From Flavobacterium poyangense (GTDB lineage: Bacteria > Bacteroidota > Bacteroidia > Flavobacteriales > Flavobacteriaceae), in the NCBI RefSeq assembly GCF_011751075.1, contig NZ_JAALLN010000010.1:1-64000 (forward strand): DNA of 64,000 nucleotides, written 5' to 3'. Both the position numbers and the translations under genes were made by a program. Below, one piece after another: positions 17,102 through 25,889 of this stretch. Within the stretch, counting starts at the first letter, position 1. Every line of letters starts with the position of its first letter. The notes under the pieces are model-generated. The model searched no databases, had not been told where the DNA came from, and saw only the letters and a list, made by a program, of their open reading frames with translations.

Positions 17102-18400
17102 TTATTTATTATTTTTTATTAAACTTTCGATGTCTGCAATTTCAATAGGCAATGCTTCGCTTAAATTAATATTCCCATCTTCGGTCAAAAGATAGTCATT
17201 TTCTAATCGACAGCCAATTCCTTCCTCGCGAATATAAATTCCGGGTTCACAAGTCAGCACCATTCCTTTTTCAAAAGGTCTGGAATACAAGCCTACATCG
17301 TGCACATCTAAGCCAAGATGGTGAGCAGTACCATGCATGAAGTATTTTTTATAAGCGGGATTATCGGGATCTTGATTTGCAATTTCATCTTGCGTTATCA
17401 AGCCCAGTTTAAGCAATTCTGCCTCGATTAATTTTGCCATTTTTAACTCATAATCCTTAGACAGAACTCCGGGTTTCAAAAGTTTAGATCCTTCTTTTAA
17501 ACAATATAAAACAGCTTCATAAACTGCTTTCTGACGTGGACTAAAAACACCATTTACCGGAACGCAGCGTGTGGTATCTGAATTGTAATTGGCATAACAA
17601 ACCCCAAAATCAACCAATACCATTTCGCCTTCACGACAAACATTGTCGTTTGTATTGTAATGGAGTGCACAGGCATTTTTACCTGAAGCCACAATAGGCT
17701 TAAATGCAGGTCGTATTCCTCCATTTTTGACGTAAGCATACGTTAGCTCTGCTTCGAGTTCGTATTCTTTTATATTGGGCTGAATGGTATTTAAAATCCC
17801 TTGAAAACCTTTGACACTTATTGCAATTGCCTTTTTAATCAAATCAATTTCTTCATCGGATTTAATTGGTCGTAAATCACGGGTAATTTTTGCAGCACGT
17901 TCGTACTGATGCAATGGGTATTTTTCTTTACACCATTGAATCATTCGGTCTTGTCTGGTTTGCATTCCGGCAGTTACTCTTTTAATGTGCTCATTGTGTC
18001 CTAAATAAAAGAGATCTGCTTCAAAAGCAAAAAGCTGCAGCGTCTTTTCAAACTCTGAAATCCATTTTACATTTTTGATGCCTGAAATAGAAGTAACTTC
18101 TGCTTTTGACAAAAAATCACCATCCCAAAGCAGTGTGCTTTCGTTGATTTCTTTTACAAACAAAATAGCCCGATTCTCTTCTTTGAAAGCATCGGGATAA
18201 AGTACTAATATGGTTTCGTCCTGTTCGATTCCTGACAAATAAAACAGATCATTGTTTTGCGCAAAACCCATTACATCGTCTGCATTATTGGGCATTACAT
18301 CATTTGAAGTAAGAATAGCCAAACTATTCTTTTGCATTTTATCGGCAAACCTTTTTCGATTATTCTCGAATAAAGAAACCGGGATTGGGTCGTATCTCAT
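17102..18400 (-). CDS. Xaa-Pro aminopeptidase (aminopeptidase P, M24B)
   Basis: A 432-residue cytoplasmic metallopeptidase. The N-terminal creatinase-like domain (1-~165) is followed by the pita-bread domain with its dinuclear metal ligands: the Asp residues in VLVDFGVCYANYNSDTTR, His in MHGTAHHLGLDVHD, Glu in CEPGIYI and Glu in CRLENDYLL. It hydrolyses the bond before proline or hydroxyproline. It starts 3 bases after the D-hydroxyproline dehydrogenase gene and ends 4 bases before DPP-IV, so all three are cotranscribed. This links peptide breakdown to hydroxyproline use. Confidence 0.93.
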   Translation of the reverse strand: MRYDPIPVSLFENNRKRFADKMQKNSLAILTSNDVMPNNADDVMGFAQNNDLFYLSGIEQDETILVLYPDAFKEENRAILFVKEINESTLLWDGDFLSKAEVTSISGIKNVKWISEFEKTLQLFAFEADLFYLGHNEHIKRVTAGMQTRQDRMIQWCKEKYPLHQYERAAKITRDLRPIKSDEEIDLIKKAIAISVKGFQGILNTIQPNIKEYELEAELTYAYVKNGGIRPAFKPIVASGKNACALHYNTNDNVCREGEMVLVDFGVCYANYNSDTTRCVPVNGVFSPRQKAVYEAVLYCLKEGSKLLKPGVLSKDYELKMAKLIEAELLKLGLITQDEIANQDPDNPAYKKYFMHGTAHHLGLDVHDVGLYSRPFEKGMVLTCEPGIYIREEGIGCRLENDYLLTEDGNINLSEALPIEIADIESLIKNNK

Positions 18401-18403
18401 ATT

Positions 18404-19639
18404 TTAAATTTGAAACATCTTAGTAGCTACAGAAGTCATCTTTCCGGCAATAATTTCCGTTACAATTTTTCCGGTTGCCGGTGCCAGACTTAATCCCATC
18501 ATAGCATGTCCTGTTGCTAAAGTCAAATTTACAATTTTTTTATCTTTTGTAATGATCGGCATTCCGGTTGGTGTGCAAGGACGGAATCCAAACCAGGTCT
18601 CTTCGCTCTTTGGCATTTCTATTTGCATATCGGGATAAAAATCATTGATACTGGTTACAATTCCGCGCAATCTGTTTTCGTTTATTTTAGTATCTCCTGT
18701 ATGTGTTATTTCCATAGTTCCACCAAAACGAATATCATTATTCATAGGGGTCACGGCCACTTTTCCTTCACATAAAATTGATGGAATACTTGGTTTTTCA
18801 CTCCTGTCTTTTAATGTAAAACTATATCCTTTTCCGGGCAAAATGGAGATTCCTATATTTAGTTTTTTAGCCAGTTGAGGACTCCAGGATCCTGCAGCCA
18901 ATACCACCTCATCAGTAGCAAAAGTACCTTTGTTGGTTACTATTTTGGCAATTTTACTTCCGTCAAAGATAAAGTCCTTTACAGTAGTATGCTGATGTAC
19001 TTCTACTTTTAAACGGATTAATTCTTCTTTAATAAACTTCATGAATTTCTGCGGATACAAATGTGCGTCACTTTTATAGTGAATACCTCCAATTACATCT
19101 GTTTTAGTACCTGTTTCTAAAGCTATTACCTCTCTTCTTGAAAGATAATTCACTTCAAGACCTAAACGCTCTGCTTCTTTTCCTTCATGATGCATTTCTT
19201 CTTCTACTTTATCACTTTTATAAAGCATCAAAAGTCCTTTTTCTTCGTAAAAAAAGGAGTTATTCTCTTTAGCAAAATCCTGATACAACTCTTTACTCAA
19301 CAGAGACAGGTCACGTAAAGCGGGCATTGCTTTTTCTACGTGACTTTTATTGGCATGTTTATAAAACTGCAAGCCCCATTTTAATAAATCGGCATTTAAA
19401 CGTGGTTTTACATAAAACGGACTCTGACTGTCAAACATCCATTTCATACCCTGCGCAATCATACCCGGTTGCGCTAAAGGTATGATATGGGAAGGAACAA
19501 TCATTCCTGCGTTTCCGTACGAACAGCCGTCTTCCATGGCAGATTCGTCAAAAACAGCTACTTCGTAACCTTCTTTAGCAAGATAATAGGCGGAACACAG
19601 ACCAATAATTCCGCCACCAACAATACCTACTTTTTTCAT
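18404..19639 (-). CDS. FAD-dependent D-amino acid (D-hydroxyproline) dehydrogenase
   Basis: A 411-residue flavoprotein of the DAO family. The N-terminal dinucleotide site is VGIVGGGIIGLCSAYYLAKEG. LAAGSWSPQLAKKL is the second FAD-binding block, and the C-terminal FGFRPCTPTGMPII and TGHAMMGLSLAPATGKIV are typical of DadA-like dehydrogenases. In this context (epimerase, deaminase and semialdehyde dehydrogenase nearby) it most likely oxidises cis-4-hydroxy-D-proline to 1-pyrroline-4-hydroxy-2-carboxylate. Function as a general D-amino acid dehydrogenase is the alternative. It is first in the operon with aminopeptidase P and DPP-IV. Confidence 0.88.
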   Translation of the reverse strand: MKKVGIVGGGIIGLCSAYYLAKEGYEVAVFDESAMEDGCSYGNAGMIVPSHIIPLAQPGMIAQGMKWMFDSQSPFYVKPRLNADLLKWGLQFYKHANKSHVEKAMPALRDLSLLSKELYQDFAKENNSFFYEEKGLLMLYKSDKVEEEMHHEGKEAERLGLEVNYLSRREVIALETGTKTDVIGGIHYKSDAHLYPQKFMKFIKEELIRLKVEVHQHTTVKDFIFDGSKIAKIVTNKGTFATDEVVLAAGSWSPQLAKKLNIGISILPGKGYSFTLKDRSEKPSIPSILCEGKVAVTPMNNDIRFGGTMEITHTGDTKINENRLRGIVTSINDFYPDMQIEMPKSEETWFGFRPCTPTGMPIITKDKKIVNLTLATGHAMMGLSLAPATGKIVTEIIAGKMTSVATKMFQI

Positions 19640-19721
19640 ACCTTTTTTATTAATTAAAAATCATTGACTTGGTTTACTGTCTTTGTCAATGTATTTATTA
19701 TGTTATTAGTTGTACTCTTTT

Positions 19722-19806
19722 TTAATGGTACAACCTGGTTATTTTACATGGATAAAACGGGTTCGCTATCGCGAAGACGCAGATAAAAACTGATCTTTTC
19801 TTTTTT
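19722..19806 (+). repeat. Dispersed ~50-bp repeat (CGCGGAT family), copy 2, in longer tandem unit
   Basis: Contains GGATAAAACGGG, TTCGCTATCGCGAA, GACGCAGATAAAAACTGATC. It and copy 3 share context on both sides (ACAACCTG before, CTTTTCTTTTTTT after), so the pair is a tandem duplication of about 120 bp between the epimerase and dehydrogenase genes. Confidence 0.85.
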
Positions 19807-19851
19807 TATCATTGTTGTCTGTATAAATTTGGAAAGGTTCTTATAATTAGA

Positions 19852-19935
19852 TACTACAACCTGTCTATTTTACACGGATAAAACGGATTCGCTATCGCGA
19901 AGACGCGGATAAAAAAAGATCTTTTCTTTTTTTCT
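19852..19935 (+). repeat. Dispersed ~50-bp repeat (CGCGGAT family), copy 3
   Basis: GGATAAAACGGA, TTCGCTATCGCGAA, GACGCGGATAAAAAAAGATC. It is the second half of the tandem unit beginning near 19722 and ends at the stop codon of the epimerase gene (19936). Confidence 0.85.
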
Positions 19936-20946
19936 TTAAATTACCTGAAATCCGAACGCATAAGGATCATCACTTTCATCAATAATTATATTGTTATAGC
20001 CGTACACTTTTGCCCATCCCTGAATGCTTGGAACAATCGCCGGAATATCTCCAATAGACGTTTCTTCGACTACTTTTCCAATAAATTTACTTCCTATATA
20101 ACTTTCGTGAATAAACTCTTCGTTTAGTTTCAACTTTCCTTTAGCGTGTAATTGCGCCATTCTTGCTGAAGTCCCGGTACCGCATGGGGAACGATCTATG
20201 GCTTTATCTCCGTAGAAAACAGCATTTCTTCCTGATGAAGTAGCATCTATTGGCTCACCTGTCCATAACATATGAGTCACATCTCTGATCGTGTTGTTTT
20301 CGGGATGAATAAAATAATGTGGGTATTCTTCGTTTATGCGATTACGCAACTCCTGACTGTACTGAATAATTTTACTTGCGGTAAAATCCTGGACACCTGA
20401 AAAATTCTCTTGTGGATCTACAATAGCATAATAATTTCCTCCATAAGCCACATCAAAAACAAGCTCGCCCAATTCCGGACAATTGATAGTTAATCCCTCA
20501 GCAGCCAAATAAGATTTAACGTTGGTTAGACGTACCCAATCTACTTTGGCTCCTGTTTGCTGATATTCTATTTGTACCAAACCAGCCGGTGCTTCCATTC
20601 TGATTTTGCCGGGAACTTTTGGAATTACCAAACCTTCTTCGATTGCGATTGTGATGGTTCCGATTGTTCCATGTCCACACATAGGCAAACAACCTGATGT
20701 TTCTATGAACAAAATTCCGAAGTCATTGGCAGGATCGCTTGGCGGGTACAAGATACTTCCGCTCATCATATCATGACCACGAGGTTCAAACATAAGTCCT
20801 TTTCTGATCCAGTCAAATTCTTTTAGGAAATGTTGGCGTTTTTCGCTCATAGAATGCCCCTGCAAATTTGGTCCTCCACCAGCGACAACTCTTACGGGAT
20901 TACCGCAGGTATGTGCATCTACACAAAAAAAAGTTTTTTTCAGCAT
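19936..20946 (-). CDS. 4-hydroxyproline 2-epimerase (proline racemase family)
   Basis: A 336-residue cofactor-independent epimerase. Both catalytic cysteines are present: Cys90 in LPMCGHGTIG and Cys255 in DRSPCGTGTSARMA. This excludes the trans-3-hydroxyproline dehydratase subgroup, where the first Cys is replaced. It converts trans-4-hydroxy-L-proline to cis-4-hydroxy-D-proline, the first step of the pathway completed by its neighbours. It starts 7 bases after the upstream aldehyde dehydrogenase gene. The gap to the next gene (18404-19639) holds two repeat copies. Confidence 0.92.
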   Translation of the reverse strand: MLKKTFFCVDAHTCGNPVRVVAGGGPNLQGHSMSEKRQHFLKEFDWIRKGLMFEPRGHDMMSGSILYPPSDPANDFGILFIETSGCLPMCGHGTIGTITIAIEEGLVIPKVPGKIRMEAPAGLVQIEYQQTGAKVDWVRLTNVKSYLAAEGLTINCPELGELVFDVAYGGNYYAIVDPQENFSGVQDFTASKIIQYSQELRNRINEEYPHYFIHPENNTIRDVTHMLWTGEPIDATSSGRNAVFYGDKAIDRSPCGTGTSARMAQLHAKGKLKLNEEFIHESYIGSKFIGKVVEETSIGDIPAIVPSIQGWAKVYGYNNIIIDESDDPYAFGFQVI

Positions 20947-20953
20947 TATATAT

Positions 20954-22531
20954 TTAGGATAGTGTTAGTTTATTATTTACTGTTCGTGCAATTTGCAACG
21001 GATTATTGTTTTGCAGTTCGGCAGGCAACAAATCGTCCGGCCAATTCTGATAACTTAAAGGGCGTACCCATCTGTAAACAGCATGTGTTCCTACCGCAGT
21101 GAACCTCGAATCTGAAGAAGCCGGATATGGTCCGCCATGCAACATAGATGCGCATACTTCTACTCCAGTTGGAACTCCGTTAAAAATCAAACGTCCAACT
21201 CGATTCTGCAAAGCAAAAATCACAGCCTGATGCTTTTGTAATTCATTCTCCTCACTGATAATGGTTCCGGTTAATTGTCCGTCTAATTTATTAATTATTT
21301 GGATCAATTGTGCCTCATCTTCACATTCTACGAGAATTGAAAATGGCCCAAAAACCTCATGACTCAATGATTCGTTTTTTAAGAACTCTTCTCCGTTTAC
21401 TTTCAAAATGGTCTGACGTCCATAATTTGGTAATACTTCACCTTTGAACTGAGCCACTTTAGAAACTCCTTTTTGACTTTCCTTTTCTGCAATCCCCTTT
21501 TCAAAATCAGTTTGCATAGAAGAGTGTAACATACATGAAGGTTCTATTTTTTCGATCGCTGTTGTTAATTCAGCCTCAAAATCATTTAATTCCGGTCCTT
21601 TTACTGCCAGTAATAAACCGGGATTGGTACAAAACTGACCTGCTCCTAAAGTAATTGATCCTGCATAAGCAGCTGCCCATTTCTGACTGTTTGCTTTCAA
21701 AGCTTCAGGCAATAATACAACCGGATTAACACTTCCCATTTCGGCAAAAACCGGAATCGGTTCAGGACGCTGTGCTGCTAAATCACATAGCGCACGACCT
21801 CCGCTGATACTACCCGTAAAACCAACTCCTTTAACTAATGGATGTTTTACTAAGCTAGTACCCAATGTTCTTCCTCCTCCGACAAGATTAGAGAAAACAC
21901 CTTCCGGCATATTTGTTTTTTTCGCTGCTTTGATAATAGCCGAAGCAACCATTTCTCCGGTTCCAATATGCATCGAGTGACTTTTTACGATAACCGGACA
22001 ACCCGAAGCCAAAGCGGAAGCGGTATCTCCTCCTGCTGTTGAAAATGCAAAAGGAAAATTACTGGATCCAAACACTACAATAGGACCTAACGGCACCAAC
22101 ATTTTACGCAAATCTTCTTTTGGAACCGGTTGTCTGTCCGGTATTGCAGTGTCTATTGTAGCCTGAACCCAACTTCCGTCGGTAAGCATAGCGGCAAACG
22201 AACGCAATTGTCCAATCATCCTGCCTCGCTCTCCTTCTGCTCTTCCTCTTGGGAAACCGGATTCGCTACAATATTGAACCAACAATTCATCTCCTAACTC
22301 TAAAATTTCATCTGCAATAGTGTTTAAAAACTGTGCTTTTTCTAAACCGGAACATTTTCTATAAGCGGCAAAGGCTTGATTGGCTAAAGCAACTGCCTCT
22401 TCGATTTCTTCAGGAGTTGCTTCTGTAAAAATCCACGGATTTTCGGTATTTAATTGCGGATTAAACGTTTTTACCGTTTTTGTCCCCTCTGCTTTGAGTT
22501 GACTTCCTATATAATTTTTTCCTGTAATCAT
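20954..22531 (-). CDS. Alpha-ketoglutarate semialdehyde dehydrogenase (aldehyde dehydrogenase family)
   Basis: A 525-residue NAD(P)-dependent aldehyde dehydrogenase with nucleophile Cys301 in GAGQFCTNPG and general base Glu264 in VFAEMGSVNP. VFGSSNFPFAFSTAGGD is typical of the NADP+ ketoglutarate semialdehyde dehydrogenase subgroup. It oxidises 2,5-dioxopentanoate to 2-oxoglutarate, the last step of hydroxyproline degradation. The same subgroup also serves sugar-acid pathways, but every neighbour here is a hydroxyproline gene. Cotranscribed with the epimerase (7-base gap). Confidence 0.93.
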   Translation of the reverse strand: MITGKNYIGSQLKAEGTKTVKTFNPQLNTENPWIFTEATPEEIEEAVALANQAFAAYRKCSGLEKAQFLNTIADEILELGDELLVQYCSESGFPRGRAEGERGRMIGQLRSFAAMLTDGSWVQATIDTAIPDRQPVPKEDLRKMLVPLGPIVVFGSSNFPFAFSTAGGDTASALASGCPVIVKSHSMHIGTGEMVASAIIKAAKKTNMPEGVFSNLVGGGRTLGTSLVKHPLVKGVGFTGSISGGRALCDLAAQRPEPIPVFAEMGSVNPVVLLPEALKANSQKWAAAYAGSITLGAGQFCTNPGLLLAVKGPELNDFEAELTTAIEKIEPSCMLHSSMQTDFEKGIAEKESQKGVSKVAQFKGEVLPNYGRQTILKVNGEEFLKNESLSHEVFGPFSILVECEDEAQLIQIINKLDGQLTGTIISEENELQKHQAVIFALQNRVGRLIFNGVPTGVEVCASMLHGGPYPASSDSRFTAVGTHAVYRWVRPLSYQNWPDDLLPAELQNNNPLQIARTVNNKLTLS

Positions 22532-22556
22532 GTTTATTGGTATTGATAGATGAATA

Positions 22557-22637
22557 CTTTGCTATTGCGAAAAAGTAGCAAAGCCAATCTTGTGATTATA
22601 CTTTATAACTTCACGGGCGCAATTATAAATTACGCCC
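22557..22637. other. Two intercistronic hairpins between deaminase and semialdehyde dehydrogenase genes
   Basis: GGGCG at 22615-22619 pairs with CGCCC at 22633-22637, extended inward to ten pairs with one mismatch, directly after the deaminase stop. CTTTGCTA (22557-22564) pairs with TAGCAAAG (22576-22583) before the next start. Neither has a T-run, so mRNA processing or stability is more likely than full termination. Confidence 0.45.
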
Positions 22638-22646
22638 AGCGTGTTG

Positions 22647-23561
22647 TTATAAATTTTTGTAATCCGGTAATGTTGGTCTGGTACGTAATCCCTCAGCAAT
22701 AATGCCTAAAACTTTCTCTCTCTCGGTACCCTGAAGCGGTAATCTTGGGGCGCGAACATACTCGCTACCTATACCTGTAGCTACTTCTGCCAACTTGATG
22801 TTTTGCACTAAGAAAGAATTAATATCTAATTCTAATAAAGGCAGGAACCATCTGTAAATTTTTAAAGCTTCGTCAATTCTTCCTGCTTTAGCCAAATTAA
22901 AAATAGCGACAGTTTCTGCCGGAAAGGCACAAACCAAACCCGATACCCATCCGTCAGATCCCATCAATATACTTTCTAATGCCAATGTATCAACTCCTGA
23001 TAAAATTTTTAAACGATCTCCAAAACGGTTAATCATTCTGGTCACATTTGAAATATCTCTTGTTGATTCTTTTACCGCTTGAATATTATCATATTTTAAC
23101 AATTCTTCAAACATGTCTAAGGTCACTTCAATTTTGTAATCGACCGGATTATTGTACACCATAATCGGAAGCGAAGTATTTTTAGCCACTTCAGAAAAGT
23201 AAACTACTGTTTCGTGATCAGAAGCTTTGTAACGCATTGGAGGCAACATCATCAGACCTTTTGCTCCATCTTGTTCTGCTTTATTGGCTGCCAGAATTGC
23301 TCCTTTTGTAGTTTGTTCTGCAATATTCATTATCACAGGTACTTTACCATTAGTAAGTGCAACAGTATGTTTTACCAACTCTCTTTTCTCGTCTTCTAAA
23401 AGTGTGCTGGCTTCCCCTAATGTTCCGCCTAAAATAATTCCTGATACACCAGCCTCTAGTTGTGCTTTCATGTTTACTTCAAACATATTGAAGTCTAATT
23501 TATCATCTGCAGTAAATTTTGTAGTTACTGCCGGCATAACGCCGTTCCATTGAATACCCAT
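22647..23561 (-). CDS. DapA-family lyase, probable 1-pyrroline-4-hydroxy-2-carboxylate deaminase
   Basis: A 304-residue TIM-barrel protein of the dihydrodipicolinate synthase / N-acetylneuraminate lyase family. The Schiff-base lysine is Lys164 (QAVKESTRD), Tyr136 sits in IMVYNNP, and GGTLGEASTL is the substrate carboxylate loop. In hydroxyproline clusters this member deaminates and dehydrates 1-pyrroline-4-hydroxy-2-carboxylate to 2,5-dioxopentanoate, the substrate of the next gene product. The assignment rests on the neighbourhood; alone the family also includes aldolases and DapA. Divergent from the AraC regulator. Confidence 0.88.
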   Translation of the reverse strand: MGIQWNGVMPAVTTKFTADDKLDFNMFEVNMKAQLEAGVSGIILGGTLGEASTLLEDEKRELVKHTVALTNGKVPVIMNIAEQTTKGAILAANKAEQDGAKGLMMLPPMRYKASDHETVVYFSEVAKNTSLPIMVYNNPVDYKIEVTLDMFEELLKYDNIQAVKESTRDISNVTRMINRFGDRLKILSGVDTLALESILMGSDGWVSGLVCAFPAETVAIFNLAKAGRIDEALKIYRWFLPLLELDINSFLVQNIKLAEVATGIGSEYVRAPRLPLQGTEREKVLGIIAEGLRTRPTLPDYKNL

Positions 23562-23584
23562 AGTATTGATTTTTTAAAGTAGAC

Positions 23585-23592
23585 CAAAATTA
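23585..23592 (-). promoter_or_regulatory. Candidate -7 box of the hydroxyproline operon
   Basis: The complement reads TAATTTTG (TAnnTTTG), 23 bases upstream of the deaminase start. Nearby TTTG (complement of 23617-23620) gives a rather long spacer. Confidence 0.45.
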
Positions 23593-23711
23593 TCTAGAAA
23601 CAACAGAGCATTCACGCAAAAAATTACCTCAAAACAATACTATATTACCCTATATGAGAGATAATTGTAAAAAACACACAATAATAGCATCATTTTTTTA
23701 CTAAAATGCAA

Positions 23712-23719
23712 TATATTTG
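23712..23719 (+). promoter_or_regulatory. Candidate -7 box of the AraC gene
   Basis: TATATTTG, a TAnnTTTG match 22 bases before the AraC start. No clear -33 TTG at the right distance, as in some activator-dependent promoters. Confidence 0.5.
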
Positions 23720-23741
23720 ATTGTAACTAACCAACCAAACC

Positions 23742-24587
23742 ATGAAAGTTTTTCCATTTAAAATTCCAAAATCTGGAGAAGAACCCCTTATCTATCAAGA
23801 AGATATAGAAATCTCTTTTTACGACAAATTACACCAACATGAAGAAATTCAGATTAGCTTTATTGAAAAAGGCGAAGGAGCCATTTTTGCCGGAGACACC
23901 ATTTCACAATACCGCGAAGGTGATGTATTAGTGATTGGAAGCAATTTACCCCACGTTTTTAGAAGCGACGTTCAGGAAAACGAAACTTCTATTATGCGAA
24001 CCTTATTTTTTACTTTTAATTCTTTTGGAAAGGATTTTTTTGAATTGCCTACTTTCAAAAATATTCATCCCTTCTTAGAAAACAGCAAAAATGGATTCAT
24101 CATTCATAACACCCCAAAAAAGGTCGCCAAATATTTTAAGAAACTAAAAAAAGCAGATAGCTACTCTCGTTTTATACTGTTTCTGGATATTGTAAAATGG
24201 CTTTCAGTCTCAGAGAACAACTCTCTCTCTAATTATTTGTATCATAAAAAAATAACAGACAATGAAGGCAAAAGGATGCAAACGGTTTTTGAGTATGTCA
24301 TGACCAATTTTCAAAAGAACATTACACTTGACGAAATTGCTTCTATAGCCAATATGACCAAAAATGCTTTTTGCAGGTATTTTAAAGTCCGCACCAACAA
24401 ATCTTTTTTTCAGTTTCTAATTGAAGTCCGGATTGAGCGGGCGGCAAAACTATTATCAAGTAGTGGGGAGCTTTCTGTTTTGGAAATTGCAGAACTATGC
24501 GGGTTTAATAACATCTCTAATTTTAACCGAAAATTTAAAGAATTAAAGCAGCTTTCGCCATTACAATATCGGAAGCTCAATTTATAA
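23742..24587 (+). CDS. AraC family transcriptional regulator of the hydroxyproline genes
   Basis: A 281-residue protein with an N-terminal cupin-like sensor domain (residues ~20-110, HQHEEIQISFIEKGEGAIFAGD and the GDVLVIGSNLPHVF turn) and a C-terminal pair of AraC helix-turn-helix motifs (~180-281). The second HTH has VLEIAELCGFNNISNFNRKFKE and ends with SPLQYRKL. It is divergent from the deaminase gene with 180 bp between them, so it most likely controls the hydroxyproline genes and senses an intermediate or peptide-derived amino acid. The ligand is not identifiable. Confidence 0.88.
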   Translation: MKVFPFKIPKSGEEPLIYQEDIEISFYDKLHQHEEIQISFIEKGEGAIFAGDTISQYREGDVLVIGSNLPHVFRSDVQENETSIMRTLFFTFNSFGKDFFELPTFKNIHPFLENSKNGFIIHNTPKKVAKYFKKLKKADSYSRFILFLDIVKWLSVSENNSLSNYLYHKKITDNEGKRMQTVFEYVMTNFQKNITLDEIASIANMTKNAFCRYFKVRTNKSFFQFLIEVRIERAAKLLSSSGELSVLEIAELCGFNNISNFNRKFKELKQLSPLQYRKLNL

Positions 24588-24610
24588 GAAATCTACGGAG
24601 CCTAGGAATG

Positions 24611-24664
24611 GACGCGGATGAGACGGGTTTGCTTTGCAAAGACGCGGATAAAAACGGATTTTTT
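24611..24664 (+). repeat. Dispersed ~50-bp repeat (CGCGGAT family), copy 4
   Basis: GACGCGGATGAGACGGG, TTTGCTTTGCAAA, GACGCGGATAAAAACGGATT then a T-run. It lies between the convergent AraC and deacetylase genes. Confidence 0.9.
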
Positions 24665-24699
24665 ATATTACTTAGAACAATTGTAACTGACAGATTAAA

Positions 24700-25500
24700 T
24701 TACTTTTTCAGGTTTTTTAAATCATCGACTGAATAGAATTTAAGATCGTTTTCTATTGCAAACGCACAAAGTTGTTTCAATAAACCAATGGGGGTTTCTA
24801 ATCTGTCGTTTACTTTGTCTACTGTTTTATGTCCGTAGAAAATAACAATTTTATTATGCTGTTTTGCATACAATAAAAGGCTTTTATAATAAGCGAGATT
24901 AAACTGTTCGTAATCTTCGTCTATTCCTAAACCGTAAATAACACGTTTGTTTTCGTAATAACAATATTGGCCTGCCGGTATAAGTTCTCCGTAGGTTGTG
25001 CCTCTTATAAAATCAAAGTATTTGAGCAATCTTTTATCTAATTCGCTATCTCTGGCTCCGTCGGGATAGGCAAAAGATTTGATATCAAATCCGTCTTTGA
25101 ACATGATTTCTTTTAGCGGAATAATTTCGTTTTTTATATAAGCGTCGAGCCCGTGTTGTGCCACATATTTTAAGGCGTTTTCGTGATTGTAACCGTGTCC
25201 GGCGATATCGTGTCCTTTATTTTGGAGGTAATGAAGTTTTTCTTTTTGCTCTGCTGTAAAGGCACTGTACTTACAGACAAAAAAAGTAGCTTTCCAATTA
25301 TAGGGACGCAGTTCTTTTTCTGCATTGTACCAGGTATCTACGTAATCGTCATCGAAAGTTAAAACAATTCCCGGTTTAGGTTGGTAAGGCAGTTGCTTTT
25401 TGGGCGAATTAGGAATGTCGGCCCTTACATCAAAATCCACAAACAGAATTACCGCAAAGGCAATAAATAGCAACAAGAATACTAGTGATCGTCGTTTCAT
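24700..25500 (-). CDS. Polysaccharide deacetylase (NodB/CE4) family, membrane-anchored
   Basis: The start is placed at the ATG giving MKRRSLVFLLLFIAFAVILF, a signal anchor; an upstream in-frame codon at 25533 would put 11 residues before it. The NodB domain carries VLTFDDDYVDTWYN (metal-ligand Asp at 50-52) and IAGHGYNHENAL (His102 and His106), the usual Asp-His-His zinc triad, and SFAYPDGARD follows. It would remove acetyl groups from a surface or cell-wall polymer, but the substrate is unknown. Monocistronic and flanked by dispersed repeats. Confidence 0.85.
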   Translation of the reverse strand: MKRRSLVFLLLFIAFAVILFVDFDVRADIPNSPKKQLPYQPKPGIVLTFDDDYVDTWYNAEKELRPYNWKATFFVCKYSAFTAEQKEKLHYLQNKGHDIAGHGYNHENALKYVAQHGLDAYIKNEIIPLKEIMFKDGFDIKSFAYPDGARDSELDKRLLKYFDFIRGTTYGELIPAGQYCYYENKRVIYGLGIDEDYEQFNLAYYKSLLLYAKQHNKIVIFYGHKTVDKVNDRLETPIGLLKQLCAFAIENDLKFYSVDDLKNLKK

Positions 25501-25621
25501 TACGGTTACAATTATACTCTCAAATATACTCAATTAATTATCAGGAATATACTTATGCAATTATTTATACTTTAATATGGTAGATACTTTTTACAATTAA
25601 ACATAGAAACGTTGCTTTTGA

Positions 25622-25670
25622 ACGCGGATGAGACGGATTTACTTTGTAAAGACGCGGATAAAAACGGATT
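25622..25670 (+). repeat. Dispersed ~50-bp repeat (CGCGGAT family), copy 5
   Basis: ACGCGGATGAGACGGA, TTTACTTTGTAAA, GACGCGGATAAAAACGGATT. It sits about 105 bp from copy 6, both in the 356-bp spacer between deacetylase and response regulator, which has no gene. Confidence 0.9.
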
Positions 25671-25727
25671 CTTCTTTTGAAATGATGCGCTTTTTTTAAC
25701 TTCCTTTGATATTTGGAATGTTTTTCT

Positions 25728-25780
25728 ACGCGGATGAAACGGGTTTACTTTGTAAAGACGCGGACAAAAACGGATTTTTT
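25728..25780 (+). repeat. Dispersed ~50-bp repeat (CGCGGAT family), copy 6
   Basis: ACGCGGATGAAACGGG, TTTACTTTGTAAA, GACGCGGACAAAAACGGATT then a T-run. Same orientation as copy 5. After it, 25846-25864 reads AATCTGTGTAATCTGTGGC, a short two-unit direct repeat. Confidence 0.9.
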
Positions 25781-25889
25781 CTCTTATAACTTCTGTACAA
25801 CAAATACCAACTTGGTAAATACTCCAACCTGAAAAAAAATCCTTTTAATCTGTGTAATCTGTGGCTTTTTATTACTATTAGCATGATCG

